From the NCBI GenBank assembly GCA_030428945.1, contig JAUIEC010000003.1, positions 124,001 to 188,000 of the forward strand: a stretch of DNA of 64,000 bases, given 5' to 3'. This document shows positions 17,795-26,637 of the stretch, piece after piece. Below the pieces are notes generated by a model, which was not told the DNA's origin, ran no database searches, and saw only the letters and a program-made list of their open reading frames with translations. This stretch comes from Phycisphaerae bacterium (GTDB taxonomy: Bacteria; Planctomycetota; Phycisphaerae; UBA1845; Fen-1342). The translations under genes were made by a program, and so were the position numbers. The stretch's first letter is position 1. Every line of letters begins with the position of its first letter.

Positions 17795-19390
17795 TCAGCG
17801 GACGCGACCAGCTTGCCCAGGTGCATAATCCTTGACCGTCATCCGCAGGTCACCATAGTCGCGCGTCTCGTTCAGCGGCACCGCCTCGGCCGGACCCGAC
17901 GGGCGTCCGTCCCTGGCGGCCCGCCGCACGTGCAGCCCCCCGTCCCGTTCGAACAGGACCAGGCGGGTGTCGCCTTCACGCGTGCGCACGTGGCAGCTCG
18001 CCTGCGGGCCGAGCAGACACGTCTCGCGAAACAGAATCACCTGGCTGACATCCATCGGCAGGCGGGCCCGGCTGCTCAGCAGCAGCACCGCCGTGTCGCT
18101 CTTGGCACTCGGCTTGTGGAACGTCAGCTTCGCGCCGCTGCCCAGTTCGATCCGGTCTCCGTGACGCAGCAGCACCCGCCGCTGCGGCTGTCGATTGACC
18201 TCGACCGGTCCGTGCGCATCCAGAAAGTAATCCTCGCCGATCCGCATGATGTCCGCGTGATGCGAATGGATGTCGGCCGGGATCGGCACGTCGATGCCGT
18301 GCAGGCCCCCGGCCCGGCCGATCTTGACCACGTCGCCGGCGATCAGCAGGCTGCTGCCGGTTCCGTCGATCAGCATCAGCAGCGGATCCACGCCCGCCCG
18401 CGCGATGTTCGTCGGCAGCGGCGCCGGACGCGCGCTCGCCTGCGTCTCCGCCATCCCCGGCCTGACCGCCTGCGGCGGTGTGCCCGGCTGCGATTGCAGC
18501 GTACCCAGCGGCGAGGCGAACAGCGCCGAACGTCCGTCCAGGATCCGCTCGAGGGCCGCATCCGCCGCCTTCAGCCAGTCGGCCGGACCGATCGATGCGC
18601 CCAGCCGTGTCAGCGTCGTCCGCAGGGCCGCGAAGTCGCTGGCGGTCAACTGGCCGGCCGCCCGGTCGAGCAGGTCGGTAACCGTCTCGAACTCGCGCAG
18701 CGTCGGGGCCAGTTCGCTCAGTGCCGCCGTCTCGTGCAGCGCCAGGCGAACCCGGTCCAGGCGCCCCTCACGCAGCCATTGCGTGATGCGGTCCTGCAGC
18801 GCGCCCGCCAGCCGACCGGTCAGCGCGTCGCTTTCACTCGTCCGACCCTGCCGGCTGACCGCCTCGGCCCAGAAACGACACCCCGCCAGCACGTCCCCGC
18901 GGGCCAGGGCCTCCTCGGCCTGCCTCAGCAACTGGGCCTGCCGCTGCACCCGGATATCAAGCTGCTCGCGAAGCTGCTCCCGCCGGCCCGAGTCCTCGAT
19001 CCGGTCGACCGCCAGCCGGCCGGATTCCAGCCGCCCGGCATCCAGATCGGCGGCCGCCTCGTCGTAGGCTTCCGCCTCGGCGGCGTGTCGCTTGGCGCGA
19101 TGTCCGAGTTCGCGCTCGGTCCGATCCCGCAGCGTCCGGGCGTCCTCGTCGACGCGGTCGATCGTCGCCAGGCGGTCCAGGTCGGCCAGGGCCTCGCGGT
19201 AGCGTCCGGCCTGGGCCTCCAGGCGTGCCCGGGCGAGCAGCCCCCGGGCGAGTCCGTCGACCACCCGGGCGGCCCGTTTCTCGGTGTGCAGGTCGGCCGC
19301 GACCAGCCGCTCGAACGCTTCGTCGAGGCGTCCGTCGGCCAGGGCCCGTTCGGCGGCCCGCAGTTTCGCAAAATTCCAACGAGCGAACAT
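17795..19390 (-). CDS. TPR-like and FHA-domain protein
   Basis: 531 aa. Residues 1-280 are helical TPR-like repeats (RLDEAFERLVAADL, GRYREALADLDRLATID, ARGDVLAGCRFWAEAV). A Pro/Gln-rich linker leads to an FHA domain at about 340-440. KIGRAGGLHGIDVPIPADIHSHHADIM corresponds to the GR...S..H phosphothreonine-binding loops (Ser-His-His here). A further beta domain (LLGPQASCHVRTREGDTRLVLFERDG) resembles a second, degenerate FHA-like module. ATG 19390 has GAGGG five bases upstream and is preferred over GTG 19396. First gene of the FHA/kinase/sigma operon; it probably binds phosphorylated kinase or targets in the cytoplasm. Confidence 0.85.
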   Translation of the reverse strand: MFARWNFAKLRAAERALADGRLDEAFERLVAADLHTEKRAARVVDGLARGLLARARLEAQAGRYREALADLDRLATIDRVDEDARTLRDRTERELGHRAKRHAAEAEAYDEAAADLDAGRLESGRLAVDRIEDSGRREQLREQLDIRVQRQAQLLRQAEEALARGDVLAGCRFWAEAVSRQGRTSESDALTGRLAGALQDRITQWLREGRLDRVRLALHETAALSELAPTLREFETVTDLLDRAAGQLTASDFAALRTTLTRLGASIGPADWLKAADAALERILDGRSALFASPLGTLQSQPGTPPQAVRPGMAETQASARPAPLPTNIARAGVDPLLMLIDGTGSSLLIAGDVVKIGRAGGLHGIDVPIPADIHSHHADIMRIGEDYFLDAHGPVEVNRQPQRRVLLRHGDRIELGSGAKLTFHKPSAKSDTAVLLLSSRARLPMDVSQVILFRETCLLGPQASCHVRTREGDTRLVLFERDGGLHVRRAARDGRPSGPAEAVPLNETRDYGDLRMTVKDYAPGQAGRVR

Positions 19391-19641
19391 GGTCACCCTC
19401 GTCCGACCCGGTGTCGGTCAGTACGTGCCGGCCGGTCCTCCGCTGGCCCCGATCCGGTCCCACAGGAAGGTATTCCCTCCCCGCCGGCGGTTATTTGGGG
19501 AAACAGCGCGGCCGGCCGGATGGCACAAAATCCAGTAATAATCAGGGTTTACGCTTCAGTCCAGCCTTTGTCGGGACCGATGAACCAAGCGAGACATGGC
19601 GCGCTCTTCCTCAGAGTCAAACAGACACGGGAGGACCGACG

Positions 19642-19737
19642 ATGCCGGAAATGATCACAATTCTCATTGGTCTCGGCAACGCACTCTGGAAGTTGTGGAG
19701 TGACATCGATTACCTGGTCCTCGGGGTCGAGGGCTAG
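19642..19737 (+). CDS. 31-residue small protein
   Basis: ATG 19642 has a strong GGGAGG seven bases upstream. The peptide starts MPEMITILIGLGNALWKLW and ends YLVLGVEG, an amphipathic or membrane-associated helix. It was found by its ribosome-binding site; no family is known to me. The 251 bases before it, up to the FHA gene, hold no other gene. Confidence 0.5.
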   Translation: MPEMITILIGLGNALWKLWSDIDYLVLGVEG

Positions 19738-19741
19738 TTCG

Positions 19742-19912
19742 ATGCATCCATGGCCAGCCCCCCAACCGTTCGAACCTGCGGGCCCGTGGGGTCCCGCTGC
19801 TCACTTCTCGGATCGCGAACGAGCCTGTGCCGCCGTGATCGCCGACGCGTTCTGGGCCGCCGCCTGCACCCTGCTGATTGCTACCGCAGTGTGGAGCCTG
19901 CTGCCGGCGTGA
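19742..19912 (+). CDS. 56-residue small single-pass membrane protein
   Basis: ATG 19742 follows the 31-aa ORF's stop by five bases. GAGGG eight bases upstream overlaps the end of that ORF, an arrangement typical of coupled small genes. Residues 1-25 are Pro-rich. Residues 30-55 (AAVIADAFWAAACTLLIATA) form a hydrophobic helix. Its 3' end overlaps the convergent kinase gene by 32 bases, which weakens the call. Function unknown. Confidence 0.4.
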   Translation: MHPWPAPQPFEPAGPWGPAAHFSDRERACAAVIADAFWAAACTLLIATAVWSLLPA

Positions 19913-22268
19913 CCGTGCCGCTCACGGGCGTCCCCAAAGCCGAACCGGACAAGGTCGACGCTTCCGCCGGCGTGATCGCCCCGGGTGCCGACTGCATCTG
20001 CACCGCCCGCAGCGACTTCACCCAGTAGCCGAAGCCGCCGCCGGCCAGCAGCATGCCGCCGGCCAGGCCGAGTTCCACCAGCCATGGAACCGTCAGCACC
20101 GCGGATGTCACCGCCGTGATCAGCAGGCCTGCGCCGATCGCCGCCAGCCCCGCCGCCGCCAGGCTGCCGGGGCGCCGCCAGCTTGTCCAGGGCGTCGCGA
20201 CCGCCAGCCACAGGCCCGCCAGCACCGCCCAGCCGACGTGCCGCGCCAGCAGTTCGGCCCGACCGAGCCGCGCCGTGTGTGCCCGACTGAGCAGCGCATC
20301 GAGGGCGGCCGCGTGCACGTGGCAGCCGAAGATCGCTTCGCCGCGACCGTTGCGATGCACATCGACGCCGGGCAGCATCTGTCCGATCAGCACTGCCTTG
20401 CCATCGAACCAGGTTCGCAGTTGCGGCGGGTCGGCCAGCAGCACGTCGCGGTACTCGACGGTTCGCGACGCCCAGGCGGACATGCTGGTGGCCGGGACGC
20501 GGGCTTCGGCCACCCGGTCGCCGGGGCGCAGGCGGGCCCGCTGGGCCGGTTTGCGCAGTTCGACGATGCGGGCCAGCGGGATCCAGTCGGTCGCCATCTT
20601 CCAGCGGAAGCCATCCTGCTCGGGGCGTCGCTGCCGGTAGAAGACGGACAGCCCGTTGCGGCGGTTGTCGTAGCGGATGACCGGTTCGGCCTGCGGGAAC
20701 CGGCAGGCGGCAAAGGCCCGCAGCGCGAGGCCCGGGCGGGGCGGATCGTAGCCGCGCTCGACGGCGTACACGACCTCGAACTCGTCTTCGAAATCGGACG
20801 GATCGGCCGCGTACAGCGGGGCGACATCGTCGACGACGGCGCGGATGCTGGCGGCGACGTTCAGGCGACCCTCGTCGTCGTGTTGTCGGGCGCCGACGAT
20901 GACCGGGGCCTGCAGGCGGGCGGCGCCGCGGGCGAAGCGGGCGTCGAATTCCGGCTGGGGATCCGGGAAGTAGTAGTCCCAGGCGACCACCCGCGGGCGG
21001 GCGTGAGCGAGTTGCTCCATCAGCCAGCCGTGCAGCACGCGCCAACTCTTCGCGTGGCCGGCGCTCGCCAGCGGGGCCCGCTCCCTGAATTCGCCGTCGG
21101 CCAGCCCGGCCAGCGTTTCCGACCCGAAGCGGATCAGGACCGTGCCGCCCCCGTCGACCGGGGCGGCCAGTTGCCGGGCCCGCAGTCCCCAGGCCACCAT
21201 CGTCAGCAGGCAGGCCAGGGCGGCGAGTCCCAGCACGCGGATCGACCAGGGATGTTCGCGGACCAGCAGGGCGGCCAGGCGATTGGCCCGGTAGAGGCGT
21301 CCGGGTCGGCTGTAGGCGTTGACGGGGCGACCCGAGAGGTAGTTCCGCAGGTCGTCGGCCAGTGCGTCGGCCGAGGGGTAACGTCGGGCGGGGTCGTTGG
21401 CGACGCAGCGTCGGATGATGGCGTCGAGGTCGTCGGGGTGTCGCAGTCCGAGCTTGTTGATCGTGCGTCGTCGCTGGCCGGCTTCGCGGGCGTAGCGTGA
21501 GGGCTCGCCGGTCAGGCAGTGAAACAGCAGGGCGCCGAGCGAGAAGATGTCGGCCCGGGCGTCGACGTCGCGGCCCTGGGCCTGTTCGGGGGCGATGTAG
21601 CCGCGGGTTCCGATCGGTCCTTCCATCCAGCTTTCCGGTCCGCCGTCGCCGGGGTCCAGGTTGAGCTTCTTGGCGATTCCGAAGTCGACGATGTGGGGCT
21701 GGCCGTCGGCGTCGATCAGGACGTTCTGGGGTTTGAGGTCGCGATGCACGACGTCGTGTTCATGTGCGTAGTGCATGGCGCGGGCGACGACGATCAGGAT
21801 TTCGATCCGTTCGGCGACCGAGCAGGCGTTCTGCTGGATGTACTCGTTCAGGCGGAGTCCCTCGACGAACTCCATGGTGTAGTACAGCGGCTGTTCGCTG
21901 AGTTGCGCTTCGTAGAGGGTGGCGATGTGCGGATGTCGCAGGCGGGCGATCAGGTGCACCTCGTTTTCGAAGTAGCTGGCGACCAGCGGGTTCTGGTTGA
22001 ACAGCAGCTTGAGGGCTTCGACGCGTTCCTTGGCGTGGTGGATGACCTTGTAGACGATGCCGAAGCCGCCCTTGCCGATTTCGCGGACGACGGTGTAGTT
22101 CGGGATTTCGGGCAGGCGTCCCCGGCAGGCGGCGCGGAAGCAGTCGCGGCAGGCCGGGTGCCGCTCCAGCCACGACTGGGTATCGCGATCTTCGCGGTCG
22201 ACCTCACCGCGCCCGAGGGCGGTGATCTGCTGATGCAGCGGGCACGGATCGGATCTGCCTGGCTCCAT
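19881..22268 (-). CDS. Ser/Thr protein kinase with CHASE2-like sensor domain
   Basis: 795 aa. The N-terminus has a CP..H..., HPACRDCFRAAC zinc-type motif (to residue 48) seen in planctomycete kinases. The kinase domain (57-320) has GKGGFGIV (65-72), Lys87, HRDLKPQN (175-182), DFG (195-197) and APEQ. A membrane helix near 345-363 leads to an extracytoplasmic CHASE2-like domain of about 300 residues (VVAWDYYFPDPQPEFDARFARG...PVIVG; GKAVLIGQMLPGVDVH) and then helices that return through the membrane. This is a receptor kinase with an external ligand domain. GGAG lies eight bases before the ATG. It is transcribed away from the repeat array at 22.4 kb. Confidence 0.92.
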   Translation of the reverse strand: MEPGRSDPCPLHQQITALGRGEVDREDRDTQSWLERHPACRDCFRAACRGRLPEIPNYTVVREIGKGGFGIVYKVIHHAKERVEALKLLFNQNPLVASYFENEVHLIARLRHPHIATLYEAQLSEQPLYYTMEFVEGLRLNEYIQQNACSVAERIEILIVVARAMHYAHEHDVVHRDLKPQNVLIDADGQPHIVDFGIAKKLNLDPGDGGPESWMEGPIGTRGYIAPEQAQGRDVDARADIFSLGALLFHCLTGEPSRYAREAGQRRRTINKLGLRHPDDLDAIIRRCVANDPARRYPSADALADDLRNYLSGRPVNAYSRPGRLYRANRLAALLVREHPWSIRVLGLAALACLLTMVAWGLRARQLAAPVDGGGTVLIRFGSETLAGLADGEFRERAPLASAGHAKSWRVLHGWLMEQLAHARPRVVAWDYYFPDPQPEFDARFARGAARLQAPVIVGARQHDDEGRLNVAASIRAVVDDVAPLYAADPSDFEDEFEVVYAVERGYDPPRPGLALRAFAACRFPQAEPVIRYDNRRNGLSVFYRQRRPEQDGFRWKMATDWIPLARIVELRKPAQRARLRPGDRVAEARVPATSMSAWASRTVEYRDVLLADPPQLRTWFDGKAVLIGQMLPGVDVHRNGRGEAIFGCHVHAAALDALLSRAHTARLGRAELLARHVGWAVLAGLWLAVATPWTSWRRPGSLAAAGLAAIGAGLLITAVTSAVLTVPWLVELGLAGGMLLAGGGFGYWVKSLRAVQMQSAPGAITPAEASTLSGSALGTPVSGTVTPAAGSTLR

Positions 22269-22401
22269 CCGGGCTTCTCCGCATTCGTAGAGTTCAGAGG
22301 TCGCGGCGCAGCGTTCCAGGGAACCTGATTACCGGACCGAACAGGCTGAGTATCCCGCTGCCGCCCGGGCAAGTCCAGCGAATTCCGGGGCGGAAGGGGT
22401 T

Positions 22402-23011
22402 GCAGAAGGGAACAGGGAACAGGGAACAGGGAACAGGGAAAGAGGTGTGGCACGGGCGTCTCGCCCGTGGGCCGACTCCCGTGCCACTGTCGGGTCAGAC
22501 CACAGGCGGGACCACATGGTGGGATCAGACCACAGGCGGGACGCCTGGTGCCACGGGGGGATCAGATCACAGGCGGGACGCCTGTGCCACATGGAGGAAC
22601 CTGTCAGGTTGGAATCAGATCACAGGCGGGATGCCTGTGCCACATGGGGGGATCAGATCGCAGGCGGGATGCCTGTGCCACATGTCGGGATCAGATCACA
22701 GGCGGGGTGCCAGTGCCACATGTCGGAACCTGTCAGGTTGGAATCAGACCACAGGCGGGACGCCTGTGCCACATGGGGGGATCAGACCACAGGTGGGGTG
22801 CCAGTGCCACATGTCGGAACCTGGCAGGTTGGAATCAGACCACAGGCGGGATGCCTGTGCCACATGTCGGAATCTGTCAGGTTGGAATCAGACCACAGGC
22901 GGGACGCCTGTGCCACACTCCCACTTCCCACTTCCCACTTCCCTGTTCCCTGTTCCCTGTTCCCTTGGGCCCTTGGGCCCTGTTCCCTTGGGCCCTGTCC
23001 CGTTCCCTTCC
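22402..23011. repeat. Composite repeat element: palindrome array flanked by inverted 7-base tandem repeats
   Basis: The left flank (22402-22440) is GGGAACA repeated about four times. The right flank (22920-23011) is TTCCCAC then TGTTCCC units, partly inverted relative to the left. Between them are ten copies of a 23-base unit of the type CACAGGCGGGACGCCTGTG plus CCAC. They begin near 22501, 22531, 22568, 22621, 22659, 22697, 22750, 22788, 22841 and 22894. Spacers come in only two types, about 15 and about 30 bases, the longer one carrying its own AACCTGTCAGGTT palindrome. A related palindrome (CACGGGCG..CGCCCGTG) sits at 22450. The pyrG stop codon touches the right flank. No gene is supported in 22269-23011. 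Confidence 0.9.
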
Positions 23012-24817
23012 TCAATCCGTGTGCTGGTGTTCGGGGCGGGCCGGCTCGGATTCGTCGTTTTCCTCGTCGCCGTCCGGTCGGTAGGTCAGGGGGGTGTCGT
23101 AGTCGGGGTAGGCCCGGCGGATGGCGGCGTCGACCAGGCCGAGGAACAGCGGGTGCGGGCGGAGCGGGCGGCTGGTCAGTTCCGGGTGGGCCTGCGTGCC
23201 GACGTAATACGGATGCACGTCGCGCGGCAGTTCCAGGATGTTCTGAATGTCCTCGCCGACCGCCTGTCCGGAGAACACCATCCCGCCGGCCTCGAGCTTC
23301 TCGACGTAGCGCGGATCGACCTCGTAGCGGTGGCGGAAACGCAGCCGGACCCGCTTGCCGAACATCTCGCGAGCCAGCGTGCCGGCCCGGGTGTTGGCGT
23401 CCTGCCCGCCGAGCCGCATCGTTCCGCCGAGCTTCTCGATCTTGCGCTGCTCGGGCAGCGTGCTGATCACCGGGTAGCGACACTCGCTGTCAATCTCGGT
23501 CGAGTTGGCGTCTTCCATCCCGCAGACGTTGCGGGCGTACTCGATCACCGCCATCTGGAAACCGTAGCAGATCCCCAGCACCGGCAGACCGGTCGTCCGG
23601 GCATGGTGCAGGCAGGCGATCTTGCCTTCCGCCCCGCGCGTCCCGAACGCGCCCGGGACGACGATCCCGTGCACGCCCTCGAGCGCCTCGGCCACCTCGT
23701 CCGGCTTCAGCTCCGAGGTCTCGATCCACTGCAACTGCACGTTGCAGCCCAGCGCGGTGCCGGCATGCTCGAATGACTTGATGATGCTCGCGTAGGCATC
23801 GCGGACGCTGGTGTACTTGCCGGTGATCCCGATCTGCACCTGCCGCGTCACGCTGCGCAGGCGCGAGATGTACTCCATCCACTGCTCACGGGCCTTGCGC
23901 TCGGCCGCGTCGTCGACCCGTTCCTCGAGCTGCAGCCACTCGATCACCTCGCGATCGCAGCCGGCCCCGCGGAGCATATCCGGAATCAGGTAGACGCTGT
24001 CGCAGTCGTGCATGCTGTAGACGCGCTCGGGCGGCACGTTCGAGAACAGGGCGATCTTCTCGCGCACGTTCTGCTGGACCGGGTTGCCGGCCCGGCAGGT
24101 GATGATGTGCGGCTGAATCCCCATCTCCATCAGGCGGCGAATCCCAAGCTGCGCGGGCTTGCTCTTCTGCTCGCCGAGGATGTTCGGCTCCATCACGTAG
24201 GTCAGCGCGACGAAGCAGACGCTTCGCTGCCCCTCCTCGAACGCCAGTTGCCGCATCGCCTCGATGATGTACGCGTTCTCGACGTCGCCGACCGTGCCGC
24301 CGATCTCGACGAAGACCACGTCCGCCCGGCTGGCGACCGCCAGTTCGCGGAGACTGTTCTTCACCTCGCCGGTCACGTGCGGAATCATCTGCACGTCGCG
24401 GCCGAGGTAGCCGCCGGTCCGCTCGCGATCCAGCACCCGGCGGAAGATCTGCCCGCTGGTCACGAAGTTCAGCCGCCCGACGTTCTGGTCCAGGGCCCGC
24501 TCGTAGGTCCCCAGGTCCATGTCGCACTCGGTCCCGTCATCCAGCACGAAGACCTCGCCGTGCCGGTACGGACTCAGCGTCCCCGAGTCGATGTTCAGAT
24601 AGCCCTCGAGCTTGATCGGGGCGACCGTCAGGCCCTTGTCCTGCAGACACTTGGCCAGCGAGGAACTGAAGATCCCCTTCCCCAGCCCGCTCATCACCGT
24701 CCCGAACACCACCACGTAGCGCGTCGCCCCCGGCTTGTAGCCGGCCGGCAACGGCAGGTAGAACTCGGTATCGGCCGACTTCTCCCGGATCGAACGTAGC
24801 AGGCTCTCGCTGTTCAT
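23012..24817 (-). CDS. pyrG: CTP synthase (divergent form)
   Basis: 601 aa. Synthetase domain: the P-loop-like FGTVMSGLGKG replaces the usual TGGVVSSLGKG, KLEGYLNIDSGTLSPYRHGEVFVLDDGTECDMDLGTYERAL replaces [21 protein letters not shown]..., and EIGGTVGDVE is intact. Glutaminase domain: GICYGFQMAVIEYARN with the catalytic Cys, ANSTEID, and the His/Glu of QAHPELTSRP. It makes CTP from UTP, ATP and glutamine. It starts inside the kdsB stop (ATGA overlap), coupling CTP supply to the CTP-consuming Kdo pathway. The last 25 residues are an acidic, His-containing tail. The substitutions are conservative and the enzyme should be active; the gene ends directly at the repeat element. Confidence 0.93.
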   Translation of the reverse strand: MNSESLLRSIREKSADTEFYLPLPAGYKPGATRYVVVFGTVMSGLGKGIFSSSLAKCLQDKGLTVAPIKLEGYLNIDSGTLSPYRHGEVFVLDDGTECDMDLGTYERALDQNVGRLNFVTSGQIFRRVLDRERTGGYLGRDVQMIPHVTGEVKNSLRELAVASRADVVFVEIGGTVGDVENAYIIEAMRQLAFEEGQRSVCFVALTYVMEPNILGEQKSKPAQLGIRRLMEMGIQPHIITCRAGNPVQQNVREKIALFSNVPPERVYSMHDCDSVYLIPDMLRGAGCDREVIEWLQLEERVDDAAERKAREQWMEYISRLRSVTRQVQIGITGKYTSVRDAYASIIKSFEHAGTALGCNVQLQWIETSELKPDEVAEALEGVHGIVVPGAFGTRGAEGKIACLHHARTTGLPVLGICYGFQMAVIEYARNVCGMEDANSTEIDSECRYPVISTLPEQRKIEKLGGTMRLGGQDANTRAGTLAREMFGKRVRLRFRHRYEVDPRYVEKLEAGGMVFSGQAVGEDIQNILELPRDVHPYYVGTQAHPELTSRPLRPHPLFLGLVDAAIRRAYPDYDTPLTYRPDGDEENDESEPARPEHQHTD

Positions 24818-25611
24818 CGTCGCTCGTTGCCCCGCCGCTGCGGATCGTGCTGTTCCGACTCTCCCGCAACGCCGCCGTTGCGCCACCTCGCCACAAACTG
24901 CTCGTAGTCCTCGGGCGTATCGACACCCGGGAAGGAACGTTCCACCCGCTCCACCAGGATCGTGTGTCCGTGTTCCAGCACCCGCAACTGTTCCAGCCGT
25001 TCGCTCCGCTCCAGAGGCGTCGGCGACCAGCCCGCGTACGCCAGCAGGAAGTCCCGCTGGTAGGCGTACACGCCGATGTGCAGCAGCGGCCCCGAATCGC
25101 CCGCGCCCGGCGGGTCGCCCCCGGACGGAATCCGGCTGCGCGAGAAGTACAACGCCCGCCCGGCCTGGTCGCAGACCACTTTGACCGCGTTCGGGTCGTC
25201 CGGGTCGGCCTCGGCCGGGAACGGACAGGCCAGCGTCGCGCACGGGCATTCCGGCGCGTCGGCCAGCCGTCCGACCAGCCGGTCCAGGGCCCGCGGATCC
25301 AGTTCCGGCTCGTCACCCTGCACGTTCAGCACGATCGCCCGGCCCGGCAGGTCCAGCCGGCCGGCCACCTCGGCGATCCGGTTCGTGCCGCACGGGTGGT
25401 CGGCCCGGGTCATCATCACGTCACCGCCGAACGAGGCCACCGCCTCGCGGATCCGCTCGTCGTCGGTCGCGACGATGCACCGATCAATGCGGTCCGCCGC
25501 GGATACCCGCTCACAGACGTGCTCGATCAGGAATTTTCCGGTCGATCTGGCGAGAGGTTTCCCCGGGAAGCGGCTGGACGCGAACCGGGCCGGGATGATC
25601 GCGGTGACCAT
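24814..25611 (-). CDS. kdsB: 3-deoxy-manno-octulosonate cytidylyltransferase
   Basis: 265 aa, normal length. The N-terminus MVTAIIPARFASSRFPGKPLA is the CMP-Kdo synthetase signature. It is followed by IVATDDERI, MTRADHPCGTNRIAEV, NVQGDEPELD (metal-binding Asp), YFSRSRIP and HIGVYAYQRDFL. It activates Kdo with CTP for lipopolysaccharide core synthesis, so the cell has, or had, Kdo-containing LPS. It overlaps pyrG by four bases. The GAGAG upstream is a modest ribosome-binding site. Confidence 0.95.
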   Translation of the reverse strand: MVTAIIPARFASSRFPGKPLARSTGKFLIEHVCERVSAADRIDRCIVATDDERIREAVASFGGDVMMTRADHPCGTNRIAEVAGRLDLPGRAIVLNVQGDEPELDPRALDRLVGRLADAPECPCATLACPFPAEADPDDPNAVKVVCDQAGRALYFSRSRIPSGGDPPGAGDSGPLLHIGVYAYQRDFLLAYAGWSPTPLERSERLEQLRVLEHGHTILVERVERSFPGVDTPEDYEQFVARWRNGGVAGESEQHDPQRRGNERR

Positions 25612-25817
25612 CGGTACTCTCGTGGAAGTTCGGTTGCTGCGACGCGCTGATCATACGCCGCTTTGCCGAGGTTGCAATCTTGCCGCCGCGCCTCAGGGCA
25701 AGAAGTTCGCAAAATACTCTCAAATCGTGAGCTTTCGGCCACACCCTTGCCAGCCACTTGGGAGCAGGCGAGCATGCACACTGGCACGAGGCTGCACTTC
25801 TGACCGGAGAAACGCTG

Positions 25818-26543
25818 ATGATGCGCTTGCTGCTGCTGATCCTGGCTCTGACGCTGCTGATTCCCGGCGGATGCCCCGCCCCGACCACCGCCTGCGACGG
25901 CGACGCCGCGGCCGCCGCGATCGACACCGACGGCGACGGGACGCCCGACTGCGACGACGGCTGCCCCGACGACCCGGCCAAGACCTCCCCCGGCAGTTGC
26001 GGCTGCGGGCTGTCCGAGGCCGACAGCGACGGCGACAGCCTGGCCGACTGCCTGGACCTGACCGGCACCTGGCAGGGCCAACTGACCTGCACCCGGACCG
26101 AGTCGCTCGGCAGTACGACCGGCACCCCGGTCTCCGAGACGGTCACCTTCGAGATCACCTTCGGGGACGACGGGGCCCCGGCCGCGGTGACGATCCTCGG
26201 GTTCACCGGCGCCCCCGACCAGGTGGCCGCGTTGAACGCGGTGGGCGAGAGTGCGACCCAGGACAGCGCGAACGGGTCGCTGACGGTCAACCAGACGGCG
26301 ACGATCACCTCGCGGACGGCGACCGGGACGCGGATCGAGATCGGGATCTCGATCGACTACCAGGCGACCGGCGGGGTCCTGTCGCAGGAGGGCAGCGGGA
26401 CGCAGACGATCGTGGCGGAGGTCAGCGGCGGGGTGCTGACGTATACGGCGGAGGCGGACTACAGCGTCGAGCAGAGCAGCGGTCCGATCAACCTGGATAC
26501 CGGTGAGATGATCCGCTGCACGGGGACGCTCTCGAGGGTCTGA
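25818..26543 (+). CDS. Secreted lipoprotein-like protein with thrombospondin-type-3 repeats
   Basis: 241 aa. ATG 25818 has GGAG eight bases upstream. The hydrophobic signal ends ..LLIPGGC, a non-standard lipobox whose Cys is probably the anchor. Residues 35-80 hold DTDGDGTPDCDDGCPDD and DSDGDSLADC, thrombospondin type 3 calcium-binding repeats with disulphide-type Cys. The C-terminal 150 residues form a beta domain (GTWQGQLTCTRTESLG, VTILGFTGAPDQVAALNAVGE) that is clearly related to the next gene's. Paralogue of the gene at 26638 by this domain. Role unknown. Confidence 0.72.
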   Translation: MMRLLLLILALTLLIPGGCPAPTTACDGDAAAAAIDTDGDGTPDCDDGCPDDPAKTSPGSCGCGLSEADSDGDSLADCLDLTGTWQGQLTCTRTESLGSTTGTPVSETVTFEITFGDDGAPAAVTILGFTGAPDQVAALNAVGESATQDSANGSLTVNQTATITSRTATGTRIEIGISIDYQATGGVLSQEGSGTQTIVAEVSGGVLTYTAEADYSVEQSSGPINLDTGEMIRCTGTLSRV

Positions 26544-26572
26544 TAACCGCCGCGGAAGATTGTCATAACGTG

Positions 26573-26602
26573 TTGAAGGGGCAGGATCTAGCTGCGTACA
26601 CT
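26573..26602 (+). promoter_or_regulatory. Putative promoter of the Gly/Asp-rich lipoprotein gene
   Basis: TTGAAG at 26573-26578 and TACACT at 26597-26602 are separated by 18 bases, with the start codon 36 bases further. Both hexamers match 4 of 6 consensus positions. Confidence 0.4.
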
Positions 26603-26637
26603 AATGGTGACGTAGCACGGATTCTCAGGGGAATCGC

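Noticed and set aside
22501..22916. CRISPR array
   Set aside because: Repeats are spaced 30-53 bases apart, but the spacers are only two recurrent sequences of 15 and 30 bases, repeats themselves vary, and no cas gene is near.
22400..23776. Open frames across the repeat array (up to 458 aa)
   Set aside because: The N-terminal parts are translated repeats (RDACAT, PCSLFP strings) and the rest is antisense to pyrG.
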